This document shows positions 1 to 11,956 of a DNA stretch of 64,000 bases, piece after piece. The position numbers and the translations under genes were made by a program. The stretch is from Phytophthora quininea. Its lineage: Eukaryota; Oomycota; Peronosporomycetes; Peronosporales; Peronosporaceae. Under the pieces are notes generated by a model. The model was not told the DNA's origin. It did not search any database and saw nothing but the letters and a program-made list of their open reading frames with translations. The stretch lies in contig JAAVTG010000216.1 of the NCBI GenBank assembly GCA_011947345.1, forward strand, positions 1 through 64,000, given 5' to 3'. The number at the start of each line of letters is the position of its first letter. Positions within the stretch are counted from its first letter, which is position 1.

Positions 1-1976
1 ATTTCCTCTTCCGCCACGATACAGGAGTCCCGATGACTACTGCCTTGGCATTGTTCTTATACAACACATCTTGGTATCGCTCTGGGATCTTACCACCATG
101 CTCGCTGATGAGCTCTTTTAGTGTTTCTTCGCCTTCGTTCACAAAGCCAGTCAAACAGAACTCAAACTTGTACTTGAATATCGTTTGGGCTCTCGAGGCA
201 TACACACGATTGGTCGGCAATGGCGACAGGATCTTGGCACGGGTTCGAATCGTGGGGGTTGACGAAGGTGTCGACTGAGTGGATCGGGTGGAGCGTCGTA
301 AAGGTTGCTGCGGGGTCATTGGGCTACTTTCTGTCGAAACAAACCGCGATCAGGAGAAAAGATTCCGCATTTCCTTCGCTTCGTGTTGGGGTGGCGTTGA
401 GCTGAGCGTGTTGCTCGGCTGACTGAGGGGACTTTTTCCTTCTTCTCTGTCGGCCTAGACACAGAAAGCTCTCCTTGTTTGGTAGAAACTGTTTTCCTTC
501 GTAGCGCTTCTAAACCGTCTACTGGTGTTGGTATAGATGGACATACAGGACTCATGAACGACTCAAACGGGCTCGATTTGTCGAGTCTAGACAACGTCTT
601 TGACGGAAGTGACTCGGCGCTGGCTTCTGCCTGATCGTTGTCCTGTGATCCGGTCGACGCGAAGGAAAATTCAAGCATGCGAATCGCTTTAGCCTGGGAA
701 TCGGTTCCGCTTGTTTGCTTGCTTGACGAAGCGCCTTCGTCGCCATTTTGGTCAGACGGTGAATGTGGCTCCGCTGCGGGTTCGTTTCTGATTTGATCTT
801 TGCTAGGTTGAGTTGGCATACACTCATCTCGGTCGTCGTCAATTTGCTCAACACCAACGTCGTTGGCTTCTCCATCGCCAGCATCATTTTCCACGCGTTG
901 AATAGTTGCTCGAGGCGTCAAATACTCAATATTGTTGTCACTCACTTTAATTTGCGATTCATCTCGACTGATCGCGTCATCTCCGTCAATACGATCGGCG
1001 CTAGACTGATCGAAGTCTCTCTCATCAAGCCGAGTTATGTCTGCATCATCTCTGGCAGAGTCATCATCATCTACGTGGAAAGTTGAGTCTTCACCCGGCG
1101 GTTGCGTTCCTGTATCTGACATTGAGTACGGGTGCGCGTCTGCATCATGAGCCACACCCTCACTAACAGCACTGTAACTGAGAGGGTTCTCCTTGCCATC
1201 ATGTCCCTCCTCTGGCTCATAATCATCCAGCGCCTGTGTACACTCCAGTTCATCGTCGTAATCCGTCTCTCGATCGCTCTCCTTATCACTCAACACGACG
1301 TCCGTCTCTCTAACAGTAGTCGTCTTCTTTTCAGCATCTAATGATGAAACTGGAGTCGTAAGAATCTCCTTAAAGACGTGAGGTGCCAGGTCCTCACTGT
1401 ATTCTGAGCCTCCAATGGCCTGTGAGCTTTCTCCATTTGCACCACTCTTCTTCTCCTGCTTCTTGGCTCTCCAGGCCTTGTCCATCGTTTTCAACAGACT
1501 CGGTGGAGGACTGGGGGATCTGTCTCTCTTCATCTCCTGCTCCCTCTTCCTCTTTAAAGGAGAACTTTGCTCTGTTCTCCTCTGCACCGCAGTCTCCTCG
1601 TCCTGTGTGTCTTTAGCAAACAGTTCACTAAACTGGTTCCTCATCTCCACTTGGCTGTCGCTCGACTGGCTCTGGGACGACGTCAGCAGTTGGAAATCTG
1701 CTCCTCTGGTCTTGGACTCATCTCGAGTGTCCAGATCCAGCACCAACTTGAGCGTCTTCTGCTTCTTCTTAATTTCTGTTACGTCGCAAGTCTCCAGTGT
1801 AAAATTCTCGGCGCTGGGAGGCACATGAAAGCCCCGGAAGGCGTTGGGGTCGGCGCTGCATTGCTGGCTGGTCGCAAAGCTGTCGTGCTCGGCTTGGAAT
1901 GAGTCGTCAGCGTCGCCAAAAGAATCGTCCAGTGCACCAGCGTCTCGCGCAGATGCAGAGCGTGCTGCAGGCTCCA
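1..1976 (-). CDS. BRCT-domain protein, acidic SQ/TQ-rich (53BP1/MDC1-like), 3' end outside window
   Basis: The first plausible start is the ATG at 1976 (MEPAARSASARD); an in-frame Met at 2199 lies further upstream. The long first part is low-complexity, acidic and rich in SQ/TQ and SP sites, with a basic KRKREQE patch, which fits a nuclear phosphoprotein. Its reading frame stops at 316-318. A second frame (about 310 down to 1) continues as AKILSPLPTNRVYASR, then FEFCLTGFVNEGEET and a stretch typical of a BRCT domain (GGKIPERYQ). An intron or a small indel must lie near 320-350; I could not settle the splice. The layout, a disordered SQ/TQ region followed by C-terminal BRCT repeats, is that of DNA-damage checkpoint mediators. 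Their role is to bind phosphorylated chromatin and recruit repair factors, but orthology is not shown. The gene diverges from the CRN relic across about 190 bp. Confidence 0.6.
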
Positions 1977-2165
1977 TCAGCGACCTGGGGCTGGCGATAC
2001 AGCGCGGCCAAGTTGACAGGTTTGGACTTGGCGCCAGTAACTTTCCGATTGGCGCCAAATAAAAGTGTTGAAAATTATATAGGGTCTGGGTATTATTTCT
2101 GAAGTAACCGTTAGAAAAGTTGAAGTTTGATGGATCGAGCCCGCAAACGTTTTTGCTGGCTGGCC

Positions 2166-4363
2166 ATGAAGTTGTTCTGCGCGCTGGTGGGCACTCCATT
2201 CCCTGTGTTTGACATCGACATCGACGCAGACCAGCCGATAAGCAACCTGCAGTACAGGATCAAAAGACGACTGGATATCGACTGCGGAGATTGATTGAGC
2301 TGAATCTGACTCCACTCAGACGAACAATACATGGCTCACCAGGGGCAATCACTTCCAGACCAGCCAGTTTGAGAGGGGACAAGTCCCAGATCCAGTGGCT
2401 GCAGTACTGGAGCAGTCCGAGAAACTTGACACCGAGCTGGAACTTGGCAAATGTCTTTGGACCCAGCCCTCCTCGTGGAGTAACACTTCATGTATTGGTG
2501 GTGGCTCCACTGTTGGGCAGTATCGCCATTGACCGTGACAGTCTCGAAAATCTAAACCACGCACGTTAACATGATTGCGAGTCGTCTGAAAGATCACCCC
2601 ATTGTGAAGAGTCTGGAGACAGCTCTGGAAACAACCGCAAAACGCGAAGCTTTCGTCGTCCTGGAGAATTCGTCGGGCATGGGGAAGACGCAGATGGCGT
2701 ACAATTTCCAAGCTAGTGGACATTTTGACGTGCTTTACACACTTTGCTGTATCGCTGTTGGCGACCTGGAACCGGCTGTCTACGAACCAACGGATATCGC
2801 ACAGATACATTTTTCGTGTATCCGCAACGATATGGCACTTTTGGAGGAAGGCTCTGTCTCTGAGTTAAAAAGCAAAATAATCCTGCAAGTGTATGGGTTT
2901 ATGGCTGCTCTTTTGTGTGGTGATGCGGCCGCTAGAATCGCTCGCTCGGATGTGTGGAACGCTATCAAGAATCGCCAGAAACCTTTGCTTTCTTCCTTGA
3001 CGGGTTTCCGCCTCTGCGCTATGGTGGGGCGGAGAAAAAAAGCTTCGGCTGATGCGAAATGCATTCCTGTCTTTTGGTGTTCCAGTCGTTATCAGTTCGA
3101 CGAACGGAACTGCGCGAGGTCTATTTGGTACTGGCGATCGACCGAGAAACTCTGACTCGATACATTCGCGATACCCGTGGGCTACTGTAGTTCCGTCATT
3201 GCCGCCAGTTGATGTTAAACCTCCCTGCAGTGCTAACGCAAATTCTACAGCACAGCAGACCGTTGTTTGCGAAGGGGCTCTGGATTATATGCGCAGACTG
3301 CCATATGAAGGAGGCGAGGATACGAACAATTTACTGGAGTATCTTAGCGAGATGGCAGGCGATCTGGCACCGCGGATCCGAGGACTTAAAGGAAGGCGTG
3401 CCGATTTTGAAGTGGGCCAGCTTGGACTGTTATTGAACCACAGTTGGGAAGTTGTGGACGCCACAGCCGACCTGATCAACAATCACTATGCTCGTCTTTC
3501 AGGAGAAGATCCATTTGAGCTGGAGCTGGACTCGGGAAGATTATTCTGTGGTGACGAGGTCTGGCAGTGCCGCTGTGTGTTTCCATCGCCAAAGAGGACA
3601 TGCTGCTGCACCTGTTTTTGACTGGAGGTTCGCAGTTCCATCCGCTGGAGAAGCCCGTCTTCGAGCTACTAACTGATGACTCATTCATTCGAAAGCTCGG
3701 CGACATCACCCTGCTATCAAATTGTGGCATGCGGCTCGCCGTTATGGTCACAGCTGCCGTCGTCGTCGCAAGTCACGTCAATGGATTTTATGGCACGGGA
3801 TTTCCGAGGTTTTTAGCCGCACTTCTTGGAGAATTGGGTCTAGCCGATGGAAGAAATCCGACGTGGCGGACATCTCGCGAAGTACAAGTCCCCCAGCGGC
3901 AAGCAGTCTTAAGCTGAGCGCCTTTGCAGTCCCGTTCTTGACAGCTCCAAATGAAGAGTGGCCGGCATGGTTCTTGCAAGCTTGGGAAGGCAGTGCTGCC
4001 AAGTTTGACAACTTGAGACGGACCAGCACCAGTGAAAGAATGGAGATTTGTACTGCTCAAGAATCACTGACAGGAGAATGCAAAGATCACGTACAGCTTG
4101 ACGATCTCAAACAGATTTTGGAACACGCCCATCCTAACTCCAAGGTTCACTTGGTTGTGACATCGACGATGCAGCAAAGCTACTTCACCCAAGAGAGCGC
4201 GGAAGAATATTTGAAAAAGCTCCCCAATTTGCGAGGTGCCGCGTTTTATCGCATTACGAACGGATTGTGGGAAATGAAGCCGATTTCTGGACTAGAATCG
4301 CGTGGCTCGCGTCACGAAAAGCTAGTTCTCTTCGTCGTGCTCAAGGAACTCACAGAAGCCTAG
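2166..4363 (+). pseudogene. Crinkler (CRN) effector relic with NTPase-type C-terminal domain
   Basis: The ATG at 2166 opens MKLFCALVGTPFPVFDID, the ubiquitin-like N-terminal header of CRN proteins, but this frame stops at 2294. Other frames continue with a WLTRGN stretch (the W-L of the DWL domain) and then HVLVVAP at about 2490, the conserved junction where CRN headers recombine with variable C-terminal domains. After the junction comes a P-loop-like ENSSGMGKTQMA (2571 onwards), then GLKGRRADFEVGQLG, GGSQFHPLEKP, GFYGTGFPRFL and a final domain ending at 4363. These lie in at least four different frames (2571-3155, 3052-3621, 3567-3917, 3722-4363). CRN proteins are secreted and act in the plant nucleus; this family's C-terminal domain resembles an NTPase. 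The LFLAK motif is not recognisable. The number of breaks makes a dead copy likely, although some could be run errors. Confidence 0.82.
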
Positions 4364-4489
4364 AATGGCATTTCTTGGTTGACAAGAACCTTTGCGTGGA
4401 CTAAGTAGGTTCGCTAACTAATGCATCGTCATATTTCAAAGATGTTGTTGTGAAATTATTCATGCCTGCTGCAGAATGAAAGTAGAGAT

Positions 4490-5667
4490 ATGCCCTCGTC
4501 CCAGATCGGTCGTGACTTTGATGGGATGGAGCAGATTGAGTGGCGCGGAGTTATTCGGCTGGGTTGACAATAGCGCAGTTCGACAAGTGATGATGCTGCA
4601 GCAAGTGTATCAACAAGCGGCGGAGGCGTTGGGTTCCGCGGCTACCAAGGGAGAAATGCAGTTGTGGCGGTGTGGCCAGCGAGCAGCGAAGGTTTCGTGG
4701 ATGAACTGCAGATTTTGACGGAGAAGGAGTGGCAGCGTCTGCTTCGTGTCGGTCTCCGTCTGAGTCCCAACGCAGATGTGAAGGAGCTCTACTGCTTCAG
4801 GAACGTCCCAGCTTTCGATGGGGTGGCGGTGCGAGTGTTGCGACTCGCAGAGGAGACGCAGCTGAGAAGAAGTACACGACGAAAATCGACTACAACTGAC
4901 CAAAGTATCTGGAAGGTGCTGAAGAAGTCTGTGAAGAGGTGAACGTGGCGAGCGAAGCATCCACCTCGAAGGTGGAGACTACGCCACCTCGAATGACGGC
5001 GAAGAATGGTCTGAACAAGAGTATTTCTCCCGAGGAAGTTCAAAGAAGGAAGCGCCGGATAAAGGACGATGAAAGTGACGGTATGGACGAAATTCGCCCA
5101 CCGGTGAAGACCCGTCGACTGGAAGAAGACAAGAACGAAGAAAGAAGCGCTACGGTGGCTCCCATTCGATGCAACAAGTCGTCTGCTACAACTTCTTCAA
5201 AGGAGAGTAGCGGAAGTGGCGCTGTCGAGGTCAACTTGAGTGAAAAGTTTGCTCTCTCCGCTCGTTCAAAAGGATGCCAAACGGGAGACGAGCAACAAGA
5301 CGATCAAAACGTCGAGCCTACGTCCGATACTGGAGCGGATTCTCCCATTAGCGAGTCGATCTTCTCGATCTGGAGGAAGGTCATTGCGGCTGGGATGGCT
5401 CTGGACAGCGACGACGAATACGATTCTGACAGCAATCCTCGTCATGTCGAGACCGCATCTGGTGCTTCGTCACTAGCAGAATCTACGCGTTCGTTTTGGG
5501 GTGTACTTGACAAGGCAGTGAGCGGGTTCAGGACCAAGAGCGACTCGTTGGACTACGATCTGAAATGGACTGAAGAAAAGACCAGAAGCGCTGGACGATG
5601 TTTGGTGAGCCGAGCGTTGCGGAACCTCCGGGAAAACAACGTTCGAAGTGGAAATTGTGGTAGATAA
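4490..5667 (+). CDS. Hypothetical acidic/basic low-complexity protein, gene model uncertain
   Basis: I do not recognise this gene. Three frames carry protein-like sequence in order: MPSSQIGRDFDGMEQ from the ATG at 4490, then VDELQILTEKEWQRLL (in the frame open at 4664-4942), then a 242-residue stretch (4939-5667) rich in S, E, D, K and R, with basic clusters (RRKRRIKDDE, KTRRLEED) and two similar short blocks (SIFSIWRKVIAAGMALDSDDEYDSDS and STRSFWGVLDKAVSGF). The repeated aromatic motif with alternating acidic runs suggests an intrinsically disordered protein with short binding motifs. Small introns or indels must join the pieces and I could not place them. It lies just downstream of the CRN relic on the same strand and might be a decayed part of a similar locus, but I see no CRN motif in it. 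Confidence 0.35.
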
Positions 5668-5717
5668 CGATCCGATCAGGATATCACTTTGAGATAAAGA
5701 AATACTCGTCCATCTTT

Positions 5718-6610
5718 TTATCGTTTGTCTTTCCTTTCATGGTTGTAGCGCGAGTGGTTGAGTGCCAACTGCAGTCCAAGCCGTAAATGTCGGCAGTTTA
5801 CATCAAACGCCAAGCCTTGTTGGAAGGCACTGCTAGCGTCGGCAAACCGTCCAAGAGCACACAAAGCGTATCCCTTGCGGAAGTATCCCTTCCACAGCAC
5901 AAAACCAAACCAATTAGACCACATGTCTCGACAGCAAAAACGTTGTGAAATGGACGCACCACGGTCGACTTTGGATCCAGCTTCACGACTTGCTCGGCGT
6001 CTTGCAATGCCGCCTGGAACTTCCCCATCGCAGCCAACAAAGTCGATCGTCGCGTGTACAATCGACATATGTTCTTGGGAGTCTCAGAATTCACTCGAAT
6101 GATTTTGTTGTACAGCTCGAGCATCTTCTGAGCCTCTTGCAGCGGGAGTTTCCTCGGTGCGTCAATTGCCAGTGAGGAAGTAGAAAAGGTTTGTGTGGTC
6201 TTGCGCCCATTTGGGCTTTCACATCTCTCGTCCCTGACAGAACTTTTGGACTTAGAGTCGGGAGAAGCGACATGCTGGGCTCGGTGGAAAAGTTCCGTTG
6301 CTGCCGTAGAGAACTCGTGCTTTTTGACGCCCGTAGCAACACGGAGTCCATCTCATCAGTTGTTGAATTTCTTGTAGTAGGAATCGCTGACAGCGGCGAT
6401 AGCGAAGCTTGTGAAGTCATTTTTGAGACGCTCCAAGAGCGTCTGGATAGAGTTTTGAGTTCCGTAAAGTGAGTTTGTGGGCTCCACATCCTGCCTCGTT
6501 GTGGTGGCCCTTTTGGTAGTAACTGCACACTCGCACTCCATAAACCCAGGCGTAGCAAAAGTCTTGACGGTCGAGATCGAACTTGACGGTGGGAGGTGAC
6601 GAATCATCAA
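5718..6610 (-). CDS. TPR-repeat protein
   Basis: Two exons join cleanly. The upstream exon ends at 5960 after [33 protein letters not shown] and DPKSTV. The downstream exon starts at 5888 with [20 protein letters not shown] and ends at the stop at 5718. The 71-nt intron between them has a GTGCGT donor and an AAG acceptor, and keeps the frame. Together they form tetratricopeptide repeats of the Hop/STI1/SGT type (A-L-G-R pattern), which act as protein-protein scaffolds, often for Hsp70/Hsp90 tails. Upstream of about 6180 the frame becomes unclear: one frame (6356-6610) gives [13 protein letters not shown], another gives a Cys/His-rich stretch ([19 protein letters not shown]) that could be a zinc-finger remnant. 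The start is therefore not known. Confidence 0.55.
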
Positions 6611-6699
6611 ACTATTGTGATATTCTTCCAGCAGGACATCGCGCGTTGTGTCTTCGTTCTCATCTCGAACACTCCCAAGCTTGCTGCTGTTGGAGTCTC

Positions 6700-6976
6700 C
6701 ATCATGATGAAGAAATTTTTCAATTTCAATACGAGCAACAACAACTATCTTTAGTTGGAGCCATCAACTTGAAACTTTTGATGCTTCTCATATTAGCTTC
6801 CATATCTTCACCACCGTCACAACAAAAGATCGGCATCGGGATTGTCGCCACCAGCGATTCGAAAGTCCACCGTCCCAAGCCACACCATAGCATCTCCAGC
6901 TCTTTGGTGTTGGTGTAGTGACCGCGCGGTTTACACACTGAAAAGTCAACAGAACGTTGGGAAGAAAACACCTCGA
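6700..6976 (-). pseudogene. DUF3160 gene fragment, inverted
   Basis: On the minus strand this piece encodes MFSSQRSVDFSVCKPRGHYT, which matches the MFSSQRTVDFSLFKPRGHYT stretch of the other DUF3160 relic at 18.83-18.9 kb, and continues into MLWCGLGRWTFESLVAT, matching MMWLGTVDFRIAGG there in another frame. In the 18.5 kb copy this stretch lies downstream of the conserved LPVFVTADSIL block on the same strand. Here it sits upstream of that block and on the opposite strand, so the gene has been broken by an inversion. The function of DUF3160 proteins is unknown to me; the family is widespread in bacteria and patchy in eukaryotes. Confidence 0.7.
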
Positions 6977-6979
6977 CAA

Positions 6980-7632
6980 CGCTGAAGAAGAACCGAAGAT
7001 ACGAACTTCGTCTGGACCCCGAGGAGAAGGAAAAGCTGTCGGTCGACGGAGTCGTTGCGATCGACGGTCCTCATAGCAAAAACTTCGTGGTTTTATTACA
7101 CGCTGTGCACGGACGGCCTGCCGGTGTTTGTGACTGCGGACTCGATCTTACGTGCGTGGCACCGGAGCTTTGATGCCTTCTTGGCTGACTTGGAAGAAAA
7201 GGCTACCAGACCGACACTGCGGGAAATATTGAATTCTGCTTTGAGCAAATGTAGAGGATTCACCAAGAAGACTGGAGATGCTGCTCTTTTGAAAGCGACG
7301 AAAGATATGGAAGTATTTCTTGCCATGGGACTGAGATTGCTACAAGGGGAACACACTGCGAGTGCTAGAGACCTGGACGCGTGGTGGTCGGCTGCTTCAA
7401 AAGAGACTCCGACTGGGTGGTGCTGTCTCGATCTCAAAATGTCATCCACATACTCGGATCCGTGCTCCTCTCAAGCTTCATGGCGGCGTTTTTCCATCTC
7501 TTTTCGAGCTTTGGCAGGACTGATATCAAACTCATCGAAAATTTCGCAGTTCTCGAGCGCAATGTGTTCTCCCTTTTCCTCGAAGCAGGATACATCTTGA
7601 TCAAGTTTTGGGGTGTTCCCCAGCGTCGTTAG
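6980..7632 (+). pseudogene. DUF3160-family protein, N-terminal part, broken
   Basis: A first frame gives TLKKNRRYELRLDPEEKEK and VVAIDGPHSKNFVV. The frame then changes near 7080 to YTLCTDGLPVFVTADSIL, AWHRSFDAFLADLEE and MEVFLAMGLRLLQGE, the hallmark block of DUF3160. Protein-like sequence fades after about 7440. The copy at 18.46 kb shows the same block (DLPVFVTADSILHAWHRSF) and continues much further. Here the following part is missing or lies inverted at 6700-6976. A frame break, a rearrangement and a lost 3' half together mark it as a pseudogene. The two copies differ clearly, so the duplication is not recent. Confidence 0.75.
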
Positions 7633-7798
7633 GTCTCATGGGTAATTTGTACTTGTTCTCGTCTTGGTCAATTCGAAAATGACAAATCCCCTCATTACTG
7701 AAGGTCTCCATCAATCAATCATGACACCTCCCATTAATATCACCATTGTCATACCTTTTATTCCGATTCTGGAAACTACATACGTGATTACCAGTCGC

Positions 7799-8784
7799 CT
7801 AGATTTCATCGACACGACCAGAGTAGTCGGCGAAAATGTCACTCTTGCCTTGGGCACGCGCTTTTGCGTCTGCTTCTGTGTATACAACCACAGAAAATAA
7901 ATGCCACGCCGCGAATCTCTGCACATGTTCACTGAATAGCTCACCGTTCGTTTTGCCTTGTGAAGGTTGGTAAGAGTAATGTGGCGGGTTCGATGGAGTC
8001 TGACGCGACGGTCGATGTGGGGTGGGCGACGGCGGACGCACTGGCATCTTCTCGAACTCTCCTTCGAATCCCTCGAACGGGTTAAAATCGCGGCCTCCCG
8101 TCATGCCTCCGCCAAAGAAGTCTGCAACCCAACATTAAAAAAACGTTAAATATGAGTTATACCTTTAAGTAAGGGCATCCTTACCCTCAAACGGACGCAG
8201 CATCTCCTGGCGCAGAAAGTCGAACGGACTCATTTGAGCTTCAAAGTCGTCGCCTCTAATCGCCGTAGAGCTACAGTCAGCCCATTATCCCCTTACAAAC
8301 TTTATCTTTCCCCACCTTTGCTGGAAAAATGCTCCGAACTCCTGGTCACCACTGTATCTCCAGAATCAGTAACTGTTTTTGCTCTCCTGTCTGTTATTTG
8401 CACTCACCTCTTGCGAGGATCCATCCTCTCTCGGTTGAAAAAGTCCCCGCTGGGCTCCTCACCGCTGTGCTCGTCCTCTGTGATCTCCTTGCGGTTGGAG
8501 ATGAGCTCCTTTCTGGAGCCAGGACACTGGCGGAAGATCTTCTTGACGATCTCGCACTTGCTGTCACCGTTCATGGAGCGGCAGGACTGCGACAGCGCCG
8601 TCGAGTAGAAGCAGCCTGGGTGGGTAACATACTGTTAGCAATAGATCAACGGTTCTCAGTGGGTTTTACCGTTCTAGACGCGCAACAAGCGTGGATTTGG
8701 AAGTGCTCTATCGCTGTACGTGCCTGGGTTCTCCTCGCGGTCCTTCTGGATGAGCTCCTGTTCCTCCTCGCTGAGCGTCGGCAT
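7799..8784 (-). CDS. Twin CX9C (CHCH-type) protein, five exons
   Basis: I place exons at 8724-8784, 8408-8615, 8316-8351, 8185-8255 and 7799-8121. They join in frame to 232 residues from the ATG at 8784 (MPTLSEEEQELIQ) to the TAG at 7799. Residues 22-32 (CFYSTALSQSC) and 41-51 (CEIVKKIFRQC) are two CX9C motifs, the coiled-coil-helix fold oxidised by the Mia40 pathway in the mitochondrial intermembrane space. The rest is polar, with a proline-rich part (PVRPPSPTPHRPS) and a tail with FAAWHLFSVVVYTEADAKA. Introns are 108, 56, 60 and 63 nt. The first intron uses a GC donor (CAG|GCACGT); the others are GT-AG. A mitochondrial assembly or import role is inferred from the motif alone. No frame break is needed, which supports the model. 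Confidence 0.8.
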
Positions 8785-8925
8785 CGTAAGTTTTGCTTAG
8801 ACTTTTGCGATATGAATTGAAAACTATTCAGGAACAAATATTTTATGTTCCTTACATCAAGTATGCAAACATTCTTGCAAGTTGAAGTGGGCAAGTTGTC
8901 TTGACATCGAATCAAAATATTTTTG

Positions 8926-11891
8926 TCATTGCAGCACGCAGTTGTCCTGTTCCTTTGAATTTCCTTTGGCTTTTTCTTTGGCTTTACTCTTGCCTTTGCC
9001 TTGACTTTTAGCGTTCTTGTCAACCTGGGGTGGTGCACTGGGGTTCTGTTGAGTTACTTGTTCGCCTATTTGCGAAAGGTCTGGCGGTTGATCGACCGGT
9101 TGAATATCTGCAGCTTTTCCTTCTCGTTGGTCGGCAGACGAAGGCTTGGTCGGTTCTTCGGAAACCTGTTTCGACAGTTTCAATGGAATAGCATCACTTG
9201 ATTGGGGTAATGTTGTCGTTGTCGGTGCTGTCGCTGCAACCTCCGGCGCGACTCGACTCGATCGTTGCGAGTTTTCACTGCGCTTTTCAATTGCCCCTCG
9301 AAACACAGCAAAACTCGACACGATCTCTTGACGTCCTGAAAGCTGCGGCTGTACCTTCTCCGTTTGCTGGTCGACTACATCAAACACAAACGGCTTTGTG
9401 TTCTGCTCGATTTGCTCGTGAAAAGTCTTGGTTGGAGGTGTCCGCGGCACAACCTGCCCTCGAAAAGCAATATTTCCTTTCTGGAAATCTTCATGCCTGT
9501 CATTTGCGTTCTCCTGTTGGCTGCTGTTAACGAAGTTATGGTGGTAGAGTGCGTTGGGTCGAGGGTGGCTTGAAAAGTAGTTCTTCATTGGCAAACTCCA
9601 TTCTGCAACCTCCGTACTTGATAACGGGAATTGAACGAACGCAGGGACATGGCGCTGAAGTTGTGAGGGATAAATATTCGCGGCGTCCGAGCCCCCAAAC
9701 TTCCCACGTACCGTCTTGACCAATCCTTTCACGCCGTCTTTGTCTTGGGAGTCCAATCGATGCAGTTCCTTCAAGCAATCTTTAGCAATTCTTGCCTGGC
9801 TGTGATGTCCACCAGTTCCTTCCTCGATCAAAGGAACTTTATTCTTGCAAAGTGCTCGAATACCCTCTTTGACTTCCGGAGAAAGCTGTTCACAAAGAAT
9901 GTCACTGCGCAGAATCAACCGGAGTAGTCGCATTCGGTTCACTGAGCAGGAATTGGCCGGCATATGCTCCTCTAATGTCATATTCAATAAATCCGGAAAA
10001 CATTGGCACGGGTCAATTCTTGGGAAAGCAAGAGTCGGATAAACTGCAGAAACTCGCGGTCAATTGACGGTGGTACGGTAGATTTTTTCTTTGGCTGCGT
10101 AGTTGTTCGAATGGTGGCACACCAACAGTGTCGACTTGAGATCGCTGCCATTAAAACAGTCCGCAGGCCTTGACTCCAATTTTCACGTCCGACGTTTTCA
10201 ATGAGACCGAGCGTTGGCGACTCAACGGCACCATGGGTATCCGATAGTGGGTTTGCACCAGTTCCAACAAGTTGAGGTACAGTGGCTTGGAAAACTGTGT
10301 GGGCGAGATGGACAGCCGCTGGAAAACTTGTGGGGATTTTGCTTCCCGTACGGCCAGCACGCTGCAAGAGACTAAACCTTCGAAAGCTGCAACCTCACCG
10401 ACACTTTGTTTCAACATTCGCGAACATCGTTCAGCTGTCTGAGTGCATGTCGTCTGGACGTCCGGTCCTCCACATAATAAGCATTGAGTAAAGAATTCGC
10501 CAAACGTGTACTTCGCGATCTCGGGGTGTTAGCAGGATCTGCGAGGGGAACTACTGGCAACTGCCACGATAATGCTCCATGTTTGTTCTTGCAAGAATCC
10601 GTAGCAAGTATTTCCTCAAGCATAGCAGTCTCTCGAGAAGTTTGGTCAACATACTCGAAGTGCTACATCGAAAGGAGAGACCAGTTTGTCGGTCTTCTCA
10701 CAGACCTTTTCGTGGCCTTCCTGTTCTGATAGTGCCGAGCATTGGGAGGATTCTTTGGGGTTAGCCTCTGGGGCATTCGATTCAGGAGCATTTGTTACAG
10801 CGCTTAGGCAGTGATCATCCCCTTCCACGGAAATAATTTGTAGTACGAGCTCCATCGGCACGCCCGCTTCCAACAAAATTCTTCGTAAATCTCCTGCTTC
10901 GTTACTTGAAGACAAGATAGATCGATGAATGAGATCAGACGTCATCGAACCAGGGAAATGGTTGTCTTCGCAAATACGAGAAGTTCCGCGAAGTTCGATA
11001 TCCTCGATTGCAACCTGCTCTTTTAAACAAAATTGAGCCCGTATAGCAACTCAGATAAAGCAAAACGCATCACCTGTTGGTGCTGGTTGGTCGAAACATT
11101 TTGTGCGGCATGTACAATAAGCTTGAGAAACGAACAGTGTGGGCAGTCTAATCGGATAGTCGTCGTCTTCACTTCACGAGGTGAGCTCACACCTCCTGTT
11201 CCTGATGCCTTCCATTTGAGAGGACCACTATAATACTGTCAATGGGGTCGTTGAAAAAAAAGCTACCGGTCTTTGGAGACGGAAAACTCACCAGCATTGA
11301 TTCCAAGTTGCACTTAAATACCGAGATACTGCATCAGTAGCTTTGGAGAAGGCTTCCGATTCCGATGGCGATGATTTAGCCGCATAGATAAATACTATCA
11401 TGCACAGCAGAAACGAATAAAGTTATTCGGATTGCAGCATACCGTTTCCCGTCAGAATTCCAACTTACTTTGAGATGGTGCACTTCCAAGGTCGATCGTT
11501 AGACGAATTGCCTTGACCGTTGTTGGCTGCGCGGTGAGAAGTATGATTCCCACCTCTTGAGGGTACAAGCAATTCCTGTAGCAGCACTGGCTTTAGCACC
11601 GCAATCAGCAGGGGCCGAATATGCAGACTGTTGTTTTTACTTACGGTTTGGCGATCCATAGAGCTAGAGATTCCGTCTCCTCGACAGCCCCCGGGGATAC
11701 AGCTCGCGACTGCGACGTACTCCATTCTGCACATTCAAATCACTGGCAACAAACAAGCGAAATGGAAGACTTTGCATGGCCTTGCGCCAATGTGCTTGTT
11801 GTCCATTCAGAACGAAACGGTCCTCGCCAAATACGTTGCGCCAACTAACCATCAACCGATTACCCGTGCAGAAGGCATATACACGTTGCAT
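8926..11891 (-). CDS. Unrecognised large alpha-helical protein, multi-exon
   Basis: The last 353-codon frame (8926-9987) is well supported: MRLLRLILRSDILCEQL, then a charged linker, and a Lys/Gln-rich tail (KGKSKAKEKAKGNSKEQ). Upstream pieces continue in other minus-strand frames: FLQFIRLLLSQELTR (9984-10367), KPLYLNLLELVQTHYRIP (10151-10417), LANSLLNAYYVEDRTSRR (10411-10623), DLRRILLEAGVPMELVLQI (10646-10945), and less certain ones up to 11891. The leucine-rich helical pairs suggest HEAT/ARM-like repeats in a scaffold protein. I recognise no family and could not fix the splices; some frame changes may be run errors. The stop at 8926 lies about 140 bp upstream of the CX9C gene start, with both genes on the minus strand. 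Confidence 0.5.
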
Positions 11892-11956
11892 TTTCTTTTG
11901 GGTGCTGGAAGCACTTTGTTCACTCAGCTATCGAAGTGACTCACCTTACATCCGTC

